The notes under the pieces: model-generated
The model's database searches: none
What the model saw: only the letters and a program-made list of their open reading frames with translations
Told to the model about the DNA's origin: nothing
Assembly (NCBI GenBank): GCA_902798685.1
Contig: CADBXO010000005.1
Span: 21,064 to 85,063 of the forward strand
Length of the DNA: 64,000 bases
Direction of reading: 5' to 3'
DNA from: an uncultured Bacteroidales bacterium
GTDB taxonomy: Bacteria; Bacteroidota; Bacteroidia; Bacteroidales; Bacteroidaceae
In this document: positions 54,910 through 63,081 of the stretch, in pieces
Position numbering within the stretch: the stretch's first letter is position 1
How the letters are laid out: the number at the start of each line of letters is the position of its first letter
Made by a program: the position numbers and the translations under genes

Positions 54910-57273
54910 ATGAAAAATATTGGTTTTATCAGAACAGCACTCTTATTTGCAACACTAGTCCTTCCTACCGGCATAAAGGCCGATGACAACGACACAGATG
55001 TAGACATCAAAGGAACCGTCTACGACATCAATCAGAACGAGATACTGGCGGCAGCGACAGTTTATGTAGAAGAACTTGGTATAGGCGTAATCACCGACAA
55101 CGAAGGTGTATTCAGAATAGCCGGAATCCCCGACGGTACATATACACTTAAAGTCCAGTATCTGGGCTATCAGCCTACCGAGAAGACAATCCGCACCGAC
55201 CGCGGAGCCAAACTCAATAACATAGGTCTTAAGCCTGAGGCTCTTTCACTCTCAGAGGTTATCATAACTGAGAAAAGCCAGGCCCGTCTGCTGCGTGAGC
55301 AGGCCATGCCCGTAACGGTCATCAGCATGCAGCAGCTGCAGGGCACGGTGAGCGATGTGCAGAGCATACTTGCCAAGACCGTAGGCGTAACGGTACGCGC
55401 CACAGGCGGCCTGGGCAGCACTTCGCGCTTATCGGTCCGTGGATTGGAAGGTAAACGCATAGGATTCTTCATTGATGAGACTCCTATGAATGATCAGTCA
55501 GATTTTGTTGACCTGAACGACATTCCGGTTGATATGATTGACCGCATCGAGATATATAAAGGTGTGGTTCCGGCCAAGTTCGGAGGCTCTTCAATGGGCG
55601 GCGCGGTCAACATAGTCATAAAGGAGTATCCTGAGCATTATGCCGATGTTAGTTACCAGCGCGAGTCTTACAACACCAACCGTTTCCAGACGGTTATGAA
55701 GAAGAATGATTTCAAGCACGGTTTAGTCTATGGCATAGGCGGCGGTTACACTTATGCCGACAATGATTACACCATGGATTCACCTTATATTGAGGGACTT
55801 AAGATACACCGTGACCACGATGCATTCCGCAAAGTGATGCTGGGAGGCAGCATAAAGGCGCACAAGTGGTGGTTCGATGAGGTTGAACTGGAGCCCGTCT
55901 ACGTAAACACATACCATGAGATCCAGGGTATTGACATAGATATCCGTCACGCACACAGCAAGTCAGAGGGTTATTTGTGCAACCTGAAACTGGTCAAGGA
56001 TGATTTCCTTGTAGAGGGACTGGATTTTGACATGTCAACCGCCATTGCATATACCCGTTACAGCATGGTGGATACCGCCAAGACCTATTATGACTGGGCG
56101 GGCCGTGCGTATGCCACACCCTCTCCCTACGGCGGTGAGATAACTGGCAACCGATACGCATCAAACTCAGACAACGGCAAGTTCACCCTGTTGAACAAGC
56201 TCTACATGGAGTATCTGATTGACAAACGCAACTCACTGACATTCAACTCACTGATACAGACTGCCGACGGCCGTCCCAGCGACGAGCTCAAGATACGCAG
56301 CCTGGGCAAGCAGGTTGATTTTGACTCACGTATGCGCAGTTGGGTGGTTGGTCTGACCTATGACCTGCGCTCCCTTGACCAGCGTTTCCTGAACTCCATT
56401 ACCGGCCGATACTACTGGTACGGCATGGATACCCGTTACCAGAACCTCTACGTGAACGTTCCGTCTGAGGATATATCCTTGCGCAAGACAAGCGCCGGAT
56501 TCAACGAGGCCATGCGCTACCGCATAACTCCGGGCCTGATGGCCAAAGTCTCAGGAGGCTATGACGTACGCATCCCGGCCGAGAACGAACTGCTGGGTGA
56601 CGGCGCAACCATCACCCCTTCAGAGCAGCTCATGCCCGAGCGTAACCTGAGTTTCAACGCCGGACTGCTCTATGACCTGACCGGACTGCATGACTCCAAC
56701 CTTCAGATTGAACTGAACGGCTACTACATGCATGTGGATGACATGATACGCTTTGTGAAAGGCATTCTGGGTGCACAGTACCAGAACTTCGGCGAGATGC
56801 GCACAATGGGCGTTGAGGCCGAGGTAAAGGCCGATATGTTCCCCTGGCTGTACGGATACGCCAACGTGACCTACCAGGATTTGCGTGACACACGTGACCA
56901 CGAGGCCGGTACCGACCTGCCCAACCCCACCAAGGGCAAGCGTATGCCCAACATCCCCTACTTCATGTCAAACGCCGGACTGGAATTCCACAAGGAGAAT
57001 CTCTTTGGAGGCAAGGGCCAGAACACCCGTTTCTTTGCCGACATGTCATTCATTGAGGAGTACTTCTATGACTTTGAGCTTACCAAGAACGAGAAACGCC
57101 GCATACCGCGCAGTACCACCTTTGACCTGGGCTTTGAGCACAGTTTCTTTGACCAGCGTCTGTACATATCGGGCAAGATCAAGAATGTGGCCGATGCCAA
57201 GGTGATATCGGAATACAACTGCCCGCTGCCCGGCCGTACATTCGGTCTGAAACTCAGATACATTCTCAGATAA
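54910..57273 (+). CDS. TonB-dependent outer-membrane receptor
   Basis: 787 residues from ATG at 54910. Signal peptide (FIRTALLFATLVLPTGIKA), an N-terminal carboxypeptidase-regulatory-like domain (IKGTVYDINQNEILAAATVY), a plug domain (VTVISMQQLQGTVSDVQSIL; RLSVRGLEGKRIGFFIDETP; PAKFGGSSMGGAVNIVIKE), and a beta-barrel ending GLKLRYILR. It imports a bound ligand with TonB energy. Size and the DUF4374-like lipoprotein partner (32 bases on) point to a siderophore, heme or other metal chelate rather than a SusC/SusD glycan system, as no SusD is present. Confidence 0.93.
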   Translation: MKNIGFIRTALLFATLVLPTGIKADDNDTDVDIKGTVYDINQNEILAAATVYVEELGIGVITDNEGVFRIAGIPDGTYTLKVQYLGYQPTEKTIRTDRGAKLNNIGLKPEALSLSEVIITEKSQARLLREQAMPVTVISMQQLQGTVSDVQSILAKTVGVTVRATGGLGSTSRLSVRGLEGKRIGFFIDETPMNDQSDFVDLNDIPVDMIDRIEIYKGVVPAKFGGSSMGGAVNIVIKEYPEHYADVSYQRESYNTNRFQTVMKKNDFKHGLVYGIGGGYTYADNDYTMDSPYIEGLKIHRDHDAFRKVMLGGSIKAHKWWFDEVELEPVYVNTYHEIQGIDIDIRHAHSKSEGYLCNLKLVKDDFLVEGLDFDMSTAIAYTRYSMVDTAKTYYDWAGRAYATPSPYGGEITGNRYASNSDNGKFTLLNKLYMEYLIDKRNSLTFNSLIQTADGRPSDELKIRSLGKQVDFDSRMRSWVVGLTYDLRSLDQRFLNSITGRYYWYGMDTRYQNLYVNVPSEDISLRKTSAGFNEAMRYRITPGLMAKVSGGYDVRIPAENELLGDGATITPSEQLMPERNLSFNAGLLYDLTGLHDSNLQIELNGYYMHVDDMIRFVKGILGAQYQNFGEMRTMGVEAEVKADMFPWLYGYANVTYQDLRDTRDHEAGTDLPNPTKGKRMPNIPYFMSNAGLEFHKENLFGGKGQNTRFFADMSFIEEYFYDFELTKNEKRRIPRSTTFDLGFEHSFFDQRLYISGKIKNVADAKVISEYNCPLPGRTFGLKLRYILR

Positions 57274-57305
57274 CAATACAACAAACTAATAAACAATAAA
57301 TTGCA

Positions 57306-58529
57306 ATGAAGAAAACACTTTTCTACAGTGCTGCCATGTTGTGTGGCGTAGCGCTGATGATCACATCATGTGACAAGGAGAACAACGGTTCCGATGATGA
57401 GCAACTGCCCGGTGGCAAAGGCCATATCCTGCTGGAGCCCACAGTAAAGAACGATGACGGTGCCAGCGGCTCTTCATACCTGCTGCAGATTGAGGATTTC
57501 GGCAGTGAGGTCAAGTTTGACAATGCCATCCAGATAGGTTTCTCGGCCACATTCTCAGTTTACGGCAATGACGTTTACATGTTCCCCGGCGAGATGGTCA
57601 AGAGCAGCCAGCTTCTTACCCGTTTTGAGCGTTCCGAGGAGGGACTCAAGGCTGTCGCAACCTATCAGATCCTGCCCGGCTCTAGCCCCTACACACTTCT
57701 CAAGATAAACGACAGCAAGTCATACATCCCTCTTTACGGACAGGGCAACATACAGATTGTAGACTCCAAGACTCTCAAGCTGAAGGGTGAGATTGACCTG
57801 TCAAAGTATGCATTCAGTGACCAGTGTGCCGATCCTGCCATGGGTATCATACGTGACAACCTGATGTATCTGACACTTGACCAGATTGGACCCACATGGA
57901 TGCCTTTTGAGAACTACCGTCAGACCGATGTCGCCATCATTGACATCAATGCCGATACCGTCGTAAAGGTCATTTCTGAGACTCAGAGCGGACTCTGCTT
58001 CCCCACCCGTCCTTTCCTGCCCGGCATGATATTCATGAATGAGGCTCAGGACATCTACATTGCCTGCACAGGTTACTTCGGCTATGATCCCTCATATCTC
58101 AAGAACGGATTTGTATGCATCCCCGCAGGACAGACAGAGTTTGACCCCAGCCGTTCATGGGACATCAGCAACACCGTCATCGAGGGCACGGACAACTGGA
58201 AACCCGCCACCGTTTACAACTCATGCTACATGGGTAACGGAAAGCTCCTGGCATACGTAGGACTTATTGAGCTTAACGGTGACAATCCCTACACCGCCCG
58301 CAACACCATGGCCGTTGTCATCGACCTTAACAATAAGACTATCAGCAAGATTGACGGTATTCCTTACACTGACGGACACAGCTGCTCAATTGAGAAGTAT
58401 CAGAACAAGTACTACTTCGCTGCATATGGCGTTGACAAGTCAGGCGTATTCTCATATGATCCTGCAAACGGCGCCGTTGAGCACGTCATCAACTTCAACT
58501 CAGATATATCCTATCTACACATATTCTGA
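57306..58529 (+). CDS. DUF4374-like lipoprotein (XusB-type partner)
   Basis: 407 residues. Lipoprotein signal ending ALMITSC, so a surface or periplasmic lipoprotein. Repeated beta segments (VDSKTLKLKGEIDLSKYAFS; VAIIDINADTVVKVISETQS; MAVVIDLNNKTISKIDGIP) suggest a beta-propeller. DUF4374 proteins sit next to TonB receptors; XusB of B. thetaiotaomicron, which captures xenosiderophores, is the characterised example I recall. The assignment is by likeness and context. A strong terminator follows. Confidence 0.75.
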   Translation: MKKTLFYSAAMLCGVALMITSCDKENNGSDDEQLPGGKGHILLEPTVKNDDGASGSSYLLQIEDFGSEVKFDNAIQIGFSATFSVYGNDVYMFPGEMVKSSQLLTRFERSEEGLKAVATYQILPGSSPYTLLKINDSKSYIPLYGQGNIQIVDSKTLKLKGEIDLSKYAFSDQCADPAMGIIRDNLMYLTLDQIGPTWMPFENYRQTDVAIIDINADTVVKVISETQSGLCFPTRPFLPGMIFMNEAQDIYIACTGYFGYDPSYLKNGFVCIPAGQTEFDPSRSWDISNTVIEGTDNWKPATVYNSCYMGNGKLLAYVGLIELNGDNPYTARNTMAVVIDLNNKTISKIDGIPYTDGHSCSIEKYQNKYYFAAYGVDKSGVFSYDPANGAVEHVINFNSDISYLHIF

Positions 58530-58551
58530 TAATACTGACGCATGAAAACAC

Positions 58552-58579
58552 CGGCGGGCTTAATGGCTCGCCGTTTTTT
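58552..58579 (+). terminator. Terminator after the receptor-lipoprotein operon
   Basis: CGGCGGGC (58552-58559) and GCTCGCCG (58566-58573) with one G-U, then six T. Confidence 0.88.
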
Positions 58580-58617
58580 GATTATCTTTGCACCGCCTTT
58601 TCTTGTTACCAAACAAT

Positions 58618-58932
58618 ATGAATCTTAACGGAATAATTGTAGGAGCAGCAGTGTTCCTGATCATAGGGATATGCCATCCCATTGTAATTAAGCTTGAGTA
58701 TCATTGGGGAAAGCAGAGCTGGTGGGTTATGGCTCTGGCCGGTGTGGTATTCTCAGCATTCTCCATATTCGTCGACAACCTCATTTTATCAACAATATTA
58801 GGTGCAGCCGCATTCTCCTGTTTCTGGGGAATCCACGAGATAATATGCCAGGAAAAACGCGTCCTGCGCGGCTGGTTCCCCGAAAATCCCAAGCGTCACG
58901 ACTACTACGAGAAGCTAAGGGGACGGTGTTAA
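58618..58932 (+). CDS. DUF4491 family membrane protein
   Basis: 104 residues from ATG at 58618 (MNLNGIIVGAAVFLIIGICH). Three hydrophobic helices, the second WWVMALAGVVFSAFSIFVDN, and the conserved end RGWFPENPKRHDYYEKL. Matches DUF4491, inner-membrane proteins of unknown function. TATCTTTG at 58583-58590 is a good -7 box. Confidence 0.85.
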   Translation: MNLNGIIVGAAVFLIIGICHPIVIKLEYHWGKQSWWVMALAGVVFSAFSIFVDNLILSTILGAAAFSCFWGIHEIICQEKRVLRGWFPENPKRHDYYEKLRGRC

Positions 58933-58935
58933 GAT

Positions 58936-58946
58936 ATTGTTACAAT
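58936..58946. promoter_or_regulatory. Palindrome ATTGTTACAAT upstream of Na/Pi transporter
   Basis: A perfect 11-base palindrome (ATTGT-T-ACAAT), 75 bases before the transporter start and about 35 bases upstream of its likely -7 box (TATATTTG, 58982-58989). Candidate operator. Confidence 0.35.
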
Positions 58947-59010
58947 CGTTTTCAGCTATTTCAAAGATGAAGGATTAATCATATATTTGTGCTGAAAACA
59001 AAAGATAAAG

Positions 59011-60975
59011 ATGTTAGTTGTATTGAAACTATTGGGCTCTATCGCCCTGCTCATTTACGGTATGAAGGTCATGAGCGAGGCGTTGCAGAAGATGGCAGGC
59101 CCGCAATTGCGTCACCTGTTGGGCGCAATGACCACGAACCGTTTCTCTGGAGTGGCAACAGGAGCACTTGTAACAGTAGCAGTTCAATCATCGGCCGCAA
59201 CAACCGTAATGACGGTGTCATTCGTCAACGCGGCACTGCTCACACTCAGCCAGGCCATATCGGTCATCATGGGTGCCAACATCGGTACCACACTCAGCGC
59301 CTGGATCATGTCGGCCGGATTCTCGTTCAACATTGCGAACTTGGTCTGGCCCGCTTTTTTAATAGGTATCATCCTAATTCAGATAGGCAAGCACCGCTAT
59401 GTGGGAGATTTCCTGTTCGGTATCAGCTTCCTGCTCTTTGCGCTCGGTATGCTCAACCAGACCGGCCGCGAGATGGATCTGGCCAGCAACCCCGCAGTGG
59501 TTGATTTCTTTGCATCATTTGACTCAGGCAGTTACTGGACAATCCTGCTGTTCCTGCTCATAGGCGCCGTCCTGACGTGCATTGCGCAGTCATCGGCCGC
59601 ACTTATGGCCATCACCATGGTGCTCTGTTCAACAGGAGCAATCTCAATCTTCCAGGGTATCGCTCTGGTTATGGGTGAGAACATCGGCACTACACTGACA
59701 GCAAACCTGGCTGCCATGTCGGCCAACACACAGGCCCGCCGCGCGGCTATGGCCCACCTGCTGTGCAACGTATTCGGTGTGATCTGGGTTCTGATACTCT
59801 TCTTCCCGTTTGTAAGAATGGTCTGCCGCATAGTCGGAATTGACGTTACGGCCGATGCCATTGACCCTGCAAGACTCACATTCGCCCTGGCAACGTTCCA
59901 CACGGCATTCAACGTGATAAATACATCACTTCTGATAGGTTTCATTCCTCAGCTGGAGAAACTGGTCTGCAAGATTATCAAGCCCCGCAAGACCGATGAG
60001 GAGGACGAGTTCCGTCTGCAGTTTATCCGCGGCGGTATCATGAAGACTCCGGAAATCTCGGTATTCCAGGCTCAGAAGGAGATTGTGATCTTTGGCGAGA
60101 AGATGCAGCACATGTTCCACATGACCAGGGACCTCTACTCCACTACTGATGAGGATGAGTTCAAGAAGCTGTTTGAGCGCATTGAGAAGACCGAGGACGT
60201 AAGCGACCGTATGGAACAGGAGATCGGAAAGTACCTGGGTGATGTAGGTGACGCACACCTTTCAGATGACACCAAGGAGAAGATCCGCGCCATGCTGCGT
60301 CAGATCGGCGAGTTGGAGTCAATCGGCGACAGCTGCTTCGGTCTGGCTCGCATAATGCGCCGCAAGCGTGACAACCAGATCACCTTCAATGATGAGCAGC
60401 AGGCCGGAGTTGAGCAGATGTTCACTCTGGTTGACCAGGCTTTGACCCGTATGAACGAGCTGCTGGCCGGACGCCGCGAGGACTATGACCTGACCGCATC
60501 AGAGGAGCTAGAGAACAGCATCAACGGTTGCCGTAACCGCCTGAAGCAGTGGAATATAAGCAACCTCGACCAGCATGTCTACAGCTATGACAACGGTACT
60601 GTATTCTCAGACCTGATAAACGAGTTTGAGAAGAACGGCGATTACATAATCAACGTGGTTGAATCACGTCTGCGCGCAACCCGCACCGGTATCCGTTTCA
60701 AGGGCATTTACATTGATACAGACGCCAAGACCGTATCTGTCGACGGAGAGCCCGTTTCATTCACCAAGACTGAATATGAGCTGCTCAAGATGTTCATGAT
60801 GAACCGCGGCATGGTATTCTCACGTGAGGACCTGCTCCAGGCAATCTGGCCCGATGACGTGGTCGTTAACGCCCGCACCGTCGATGTGAACATCACCCGC
60901 ATCCGCAAGAAGATCGAGCCCTACGCTGATTACCTTACAACACGCGCCGGTTTTGGCTACTCTTTCCAGGAATAA
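59011..60975 (+). CDS. Na/Pi cotransporter-PhoU-winged helix fusion
   Basis: 654 residues. Residues 1-320 are an NptA/PNaS-type Na-phosphate transporter with the two QSSA repeats (TVAVQSSAATTVM and CIAQSSAALMAI) and GANIGTT / GENIGTT. Residues ~345-555 are PhoU-like helices (FGEKMQHMFHMTRDLY; LRQIGELESIGDSCFGLARI). Residues 560-654 are an OmpR/PhoB-type winged helix: SFTKTEYELLKMFMMNRGMV, SREDLLQAIW, recognition helix ARTVDVNITRIRKKI, wing TRAGFGYSF. No receiver domain or phospho-Asp is present. Usual relatives stop after PhoU at about 560. The frame is uninterrupted. This would put a DNA-binding domain on a phosphate transporter at the membrane. Confidence 0.9.
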   Translation: MLVVLKLLGSIALLIYGMKVMSEALQKMAGPQLRHLLGAMTTNRFSGVATGALVTVAVQSSAATTVMTVSFVNAALLTLSQAISVIMGANIGTTLSAWIMSAGFSFNIANLVWPAFLIGIILIQIGKHRYVGDFLFGISFLLFALGMLNQTGREMDLASNPAVVDFFASFDSGSYWTILLFLLIGAVLTCIAQSSAALMAITMVLCSTGAISIFQGIALVMGENIGTTLTANLAAMSANTQARRAAMAHLLCNVFGVIWVLILFFPFVRMVCRIVGIDVTADAIDPARLTFALATFHTAFNVINTSLLIGFIPQLEKLVCKIIKPRKTDEEDEFRLQFIRGGIMKTPEISVFQAQKEIVIFGEKMQHMFHMTRDLYSTTDEDEFKKLFERIEKTEDVSDRMEQEIGKYLGDVGDAHLSDDTKEKIRAMLRQIGELESIGDSCFGLARIMRRKRDNQITFNDEQQAGVEQMFTLVDQALTRMNELLAGRREDYDLTASEELENSINGCRNRLKQWNISNLDQHVYSYDNGTVFSDLINEFEKNGDYIINVVESRLRATRTGIRFKGIYIDTDAKTVSVDGEPVSFTKTEYELLKMFMMNRGMVFSREDLLQAIWPDDVVVNARTVDVNITRIRKKIEPYADYLTTRAGFGYSFQE

Positions 60976-60976
60976 C

Positions 60977-61005
60977 GACGCAAAGGGGTCGTTTCGTTTT
61001 GCGTC
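60977..61005. terminator. Bidirectional terminator / dispersed palindrome copy 4
   Basis: GACGCAAA (60977-60984) and TTTTGCGTC (60997-61005) around GGGGTCGTTTCG, between two convergent genes and overlapping the AraC stop codon. Core GGGGTC is shared with copies 1 and 3. Confidence 0.65.
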
Positions 61006-61894
61006 ACTTTGTGAATTGGCGGGGTGTGATGCCGGTAATTTTCTTGAACAGACGTGTAAAATGGTGGGGATAGTCAAAACCCAACAGGTGGGCGGTCTCG
61101 TTGATGTTATGGCCGTTCATCAGAAGGTTCTTGCCCTGCTCAATTACGAATGAATGTATGTAGCCGATGGCCGTGCCGCCGGTAGCCTTATGCACCACAT
61201 CGCCTAGGTATCGGGCCGAATACGCCAACTGGTCGGCACAGTACTGAACCGTTGGCACTCCCAGGTCCAATTGGCGCTGCTCAAAGTAGTACTCACGCAG
61301 CAGGTTGTTGAACCTCTTATGCAGATCCGACGAGCTCTTGTCCTCCTTGGAAAGCTGGCGCAGGTAAATTCTGTTGCAGTATTCCAATATCAGGCGAATA
61401 TATCCGAGTATCACTATTCGCAGCGCAGGCGAATCGGAATTCTCCTGCAACTCATGTCTTAACTGAGTGAGTAACTGGGTTATCCTGCCCCACTCCGATG
61501 TCTCCATCACCAGCGTCTCGGTGGCAAAATATGAGAAGAAACGGTAATCCTTCATCCTGGGCTCAAGGTCCGTACCGTGAATGAGTTGGGGCGAAAACAG
61601 CAATGCCCACCCGCTCAGGTAGAGTTCCTCACCATTATCCTCACGTCCGCCTATCTGACCCGGCTCCACGGCAATGATGGAGCCGTCGGGGGCATCGAAC
61701 ATCTTCATGCCGTAGGTCAGGTTCTTGGGGAAACTGCGCTGGATAAAGAGCCCGTAAACACCGTACCGGTTAAGGCTGGAGTGTATGGGCGACACCTCAT
61801 CATAATGCACGATACTTACCAGCGGATGCAACACCGGAGCGTTCACGTATCGGCCGTAAACATTAGGATCTGAGACCTGCAGGATATTCTTCAT
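61004..61894 (-). CDS. AraC family transcriptional regulator
   Basis: 296 residues, soluble. N-terminal cupin-like sensor domain (VHYDEVSPIHSSLNRYGVYG; GWALLFSPQLIHGTDLE), then a C-terminal AraC HTH pair: TVQYCADQLAYSARYLGDVV and NINETAHLLGFDYPHHFTRL, ending KKITGITPRQFTK. This type often controls a divergent or adjacent redox/hydrolase operon. It is divergent from the lipoprotein-flavodoxin-hydrolase operon with 78 bases between starts. Confidence 0.93.
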   Translation of the reverse strand: MKNILQVSDPNVYGRYVNAPVLHPLVSIVHYDEVSPIHSSLNRYGVYGLFIQRSFPKNLTYGMKMFDAPDGSIIAVEPGQIGGREDNGEELYLSGWALLFSPQLIHGTDLEPRMKDYRFFSYFATETLVMETSEWGRITQLLTQLRHELQENSDSPALRIVILGYIRLILEYCNRIYLRQLSKEDKSSSDLHKRFNNLLREYYFEQRQLDLGVPTVQYCADQLAYSARYLGDVVHKATGGTAIGYIHSFVIEQGKNLLMNGHNINETAHLLGFDYPHHFTRLFKKITGITPRQFTK

Positions 61895-61938
61895 AACGCC
61901 CGGGCAAAAATCGGTATTTTACTCTCTTTATTGCCCGT

Positions 61939-61946
61939 TACCTTTG
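61939..61946 (+). promoter_or_regulatory. -7 box of lipoprotein-flavodoxin-hydrolase operon
   Basis: TACCTTTG, consensus -7, 26 bases before the lipoprotein ATG and 45 bases from the divergent AraC start. The -33 region is only TTTT, so activation by the AraC protein is plausible. Confidence 0.5.
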
Positions 61947-61972
61947 CATTGGTAATAAAAACTGACAATCGT

Positions 61973-62548
61973 ATGAGACAGATCCTTATTATTATAACCG
62001 CAATGCTTATGGCATGCTGCTCCAAGGAGAGTGAGATAGTAGCCCAGGATACATTAGATTATAAGATGAATATTACAATTTACGGACAGACTAAAAGTGT
62101 TACTCTTGTGGATAATGCAGCCACTAAAACTCTGATAGAGAAACTGCAGCAGGGCCCTGTAACCGTGACTCTTAACAGCAGCGGCGGTTTTGAAATCTGG
62201 GGCGCACTGGGATTCTCATTACCCACCAGCAACCAGCAGATAACGGCCCAGCCCGGCGATGTAATACTCTACAACGGCAGCAACATCTGCATATTCTACG
62301 GCTCAAACTCATGGAGTTACACCCGTCTGGGCAAGATTGACGGTCTGACAGGAAATGAGCTGAGCACGTTCCTCAAGGCAGGCCAGAGCAATATCAGTGT
62401 TACGCTCTCGCTTACATCGGACGTGACGGCAATCAATGACATTCATCATTTACAAGACCAGAATGAATTTTATTCATTAAGCGGTTTTAAGGTGGAACAT
62501 CCATCCAACGGTATTTATATAAGAAACGGTAAAAAAGTAGCATTATGA
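61973..62548 (+). CDS. Cyclophilin-like fold lipoprotein
   Basis: 191 residues from ATG at 61973. Lipoprotein signal (IIITAMLMACC). The core matches cyclophilin-like fold proteins: MNITIYGQTKSVTLVDNAAT, FEIWGALGFSLPTSNQQITA, QPGDVILYNGSNICIFYGSN, LGKIDG. The C-terminus ends NGIYIRNGKKVAL, the same tail as the giant surface protein. Usually found next to flavodoxin-type reductases, as here (4-base ATGA overlap). Function unknown. Confidence 0.85.
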   Translation: MRQILIIITAMLMACCSKESEIVAQDTLDYKMNITIYGQTKSVTLVDNAATKTLIEKLQQGPVTVTLNSSGGFEIWGALGFSLPTSNQQITAQPGDVILYNGSNICIFYGSNSWSYTRLGKIDGLTGNELSTFLKAGQSNISVTLSLTSDVTAINDIHHLQDQNEFYSLSGFKVEHPSNGIYIRNGKKVAL

Positions 62549-63081
62549 AAAAGGTAATAGTAATCTCCACGAGCTTGCGCGCCGGCTCCAACAGCGACAT
62601 GCTGGCCGACAGGTTTATTGATGGCGCCAAGGCCGCCGGAAACGATGTAGAGAAGATCTCTCTGGTGGGCAAGAACATCCAGTTCTGCAAGGGTTGTTTC
62701 GGCTGCCAGAAGTTGGGCCGATGTGTGATCAAGGACGATGTGAACGACATCATGGCCAAGGTTCTCAAGGCCGATGTCATCTGCTGGGCCACCCCTATCT
62801 ACTATTATGAGATGAGCGGCCAGATGAAAACCCTCATTGACCGTATGAACGCAATGTATCCGCTGGACTATCAGTTCCGTGACGTCTATCTGCTCACAAC
62901 CGCAGCCGAGAATGAGGAGCAGACTCCCAAGCGGGCCGAATCAGGCCTGATGGGCTGGATAGAGTGCTTCCCCAAGAGCCGTCTGGCCGGAACGCTTTTC
63001 TGCGGCGATGTCAACGACGCCCGCGAGATTGTGGGCAACCCCAAACTTGATGAGGCTTTTGAATTAGGTAAGAAGGTATGA
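62545..63081 (+). CDS. Flavodoxin-fold NAD(P)H-dependent oxidoreductase
   Basis: 178 residues. FMN-binding loop VISTSLRAGSNSDMLADRF; Cys-rich FCKGCFGCQKLGRC typical of iron-sulfur-flavoprotein-like reductases; second FMN contact ATPIYYYEMSGQMKTLIDR. A quinone, nitro- or flavin reductase role is likely. It overlaps both neighbours by 4 bases (ATGA on each side). Confidence 0.92.
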   Translation: MKKVIVISTSLRAGSNSDMLADRFIDGAKAAGNDVEKISLVGKNIQFCKGCFGCQKLGRCVIKDDVNDIMAKVLKADVICWATPIYYYEMSGQMKTLIDRMNAMYPLDYQFRDVYLLTTAAENEEQTPKRAESGLMGWIECFPKSRLAGTLFCGDVNDAREIVGNPKLDEAFELGKKV

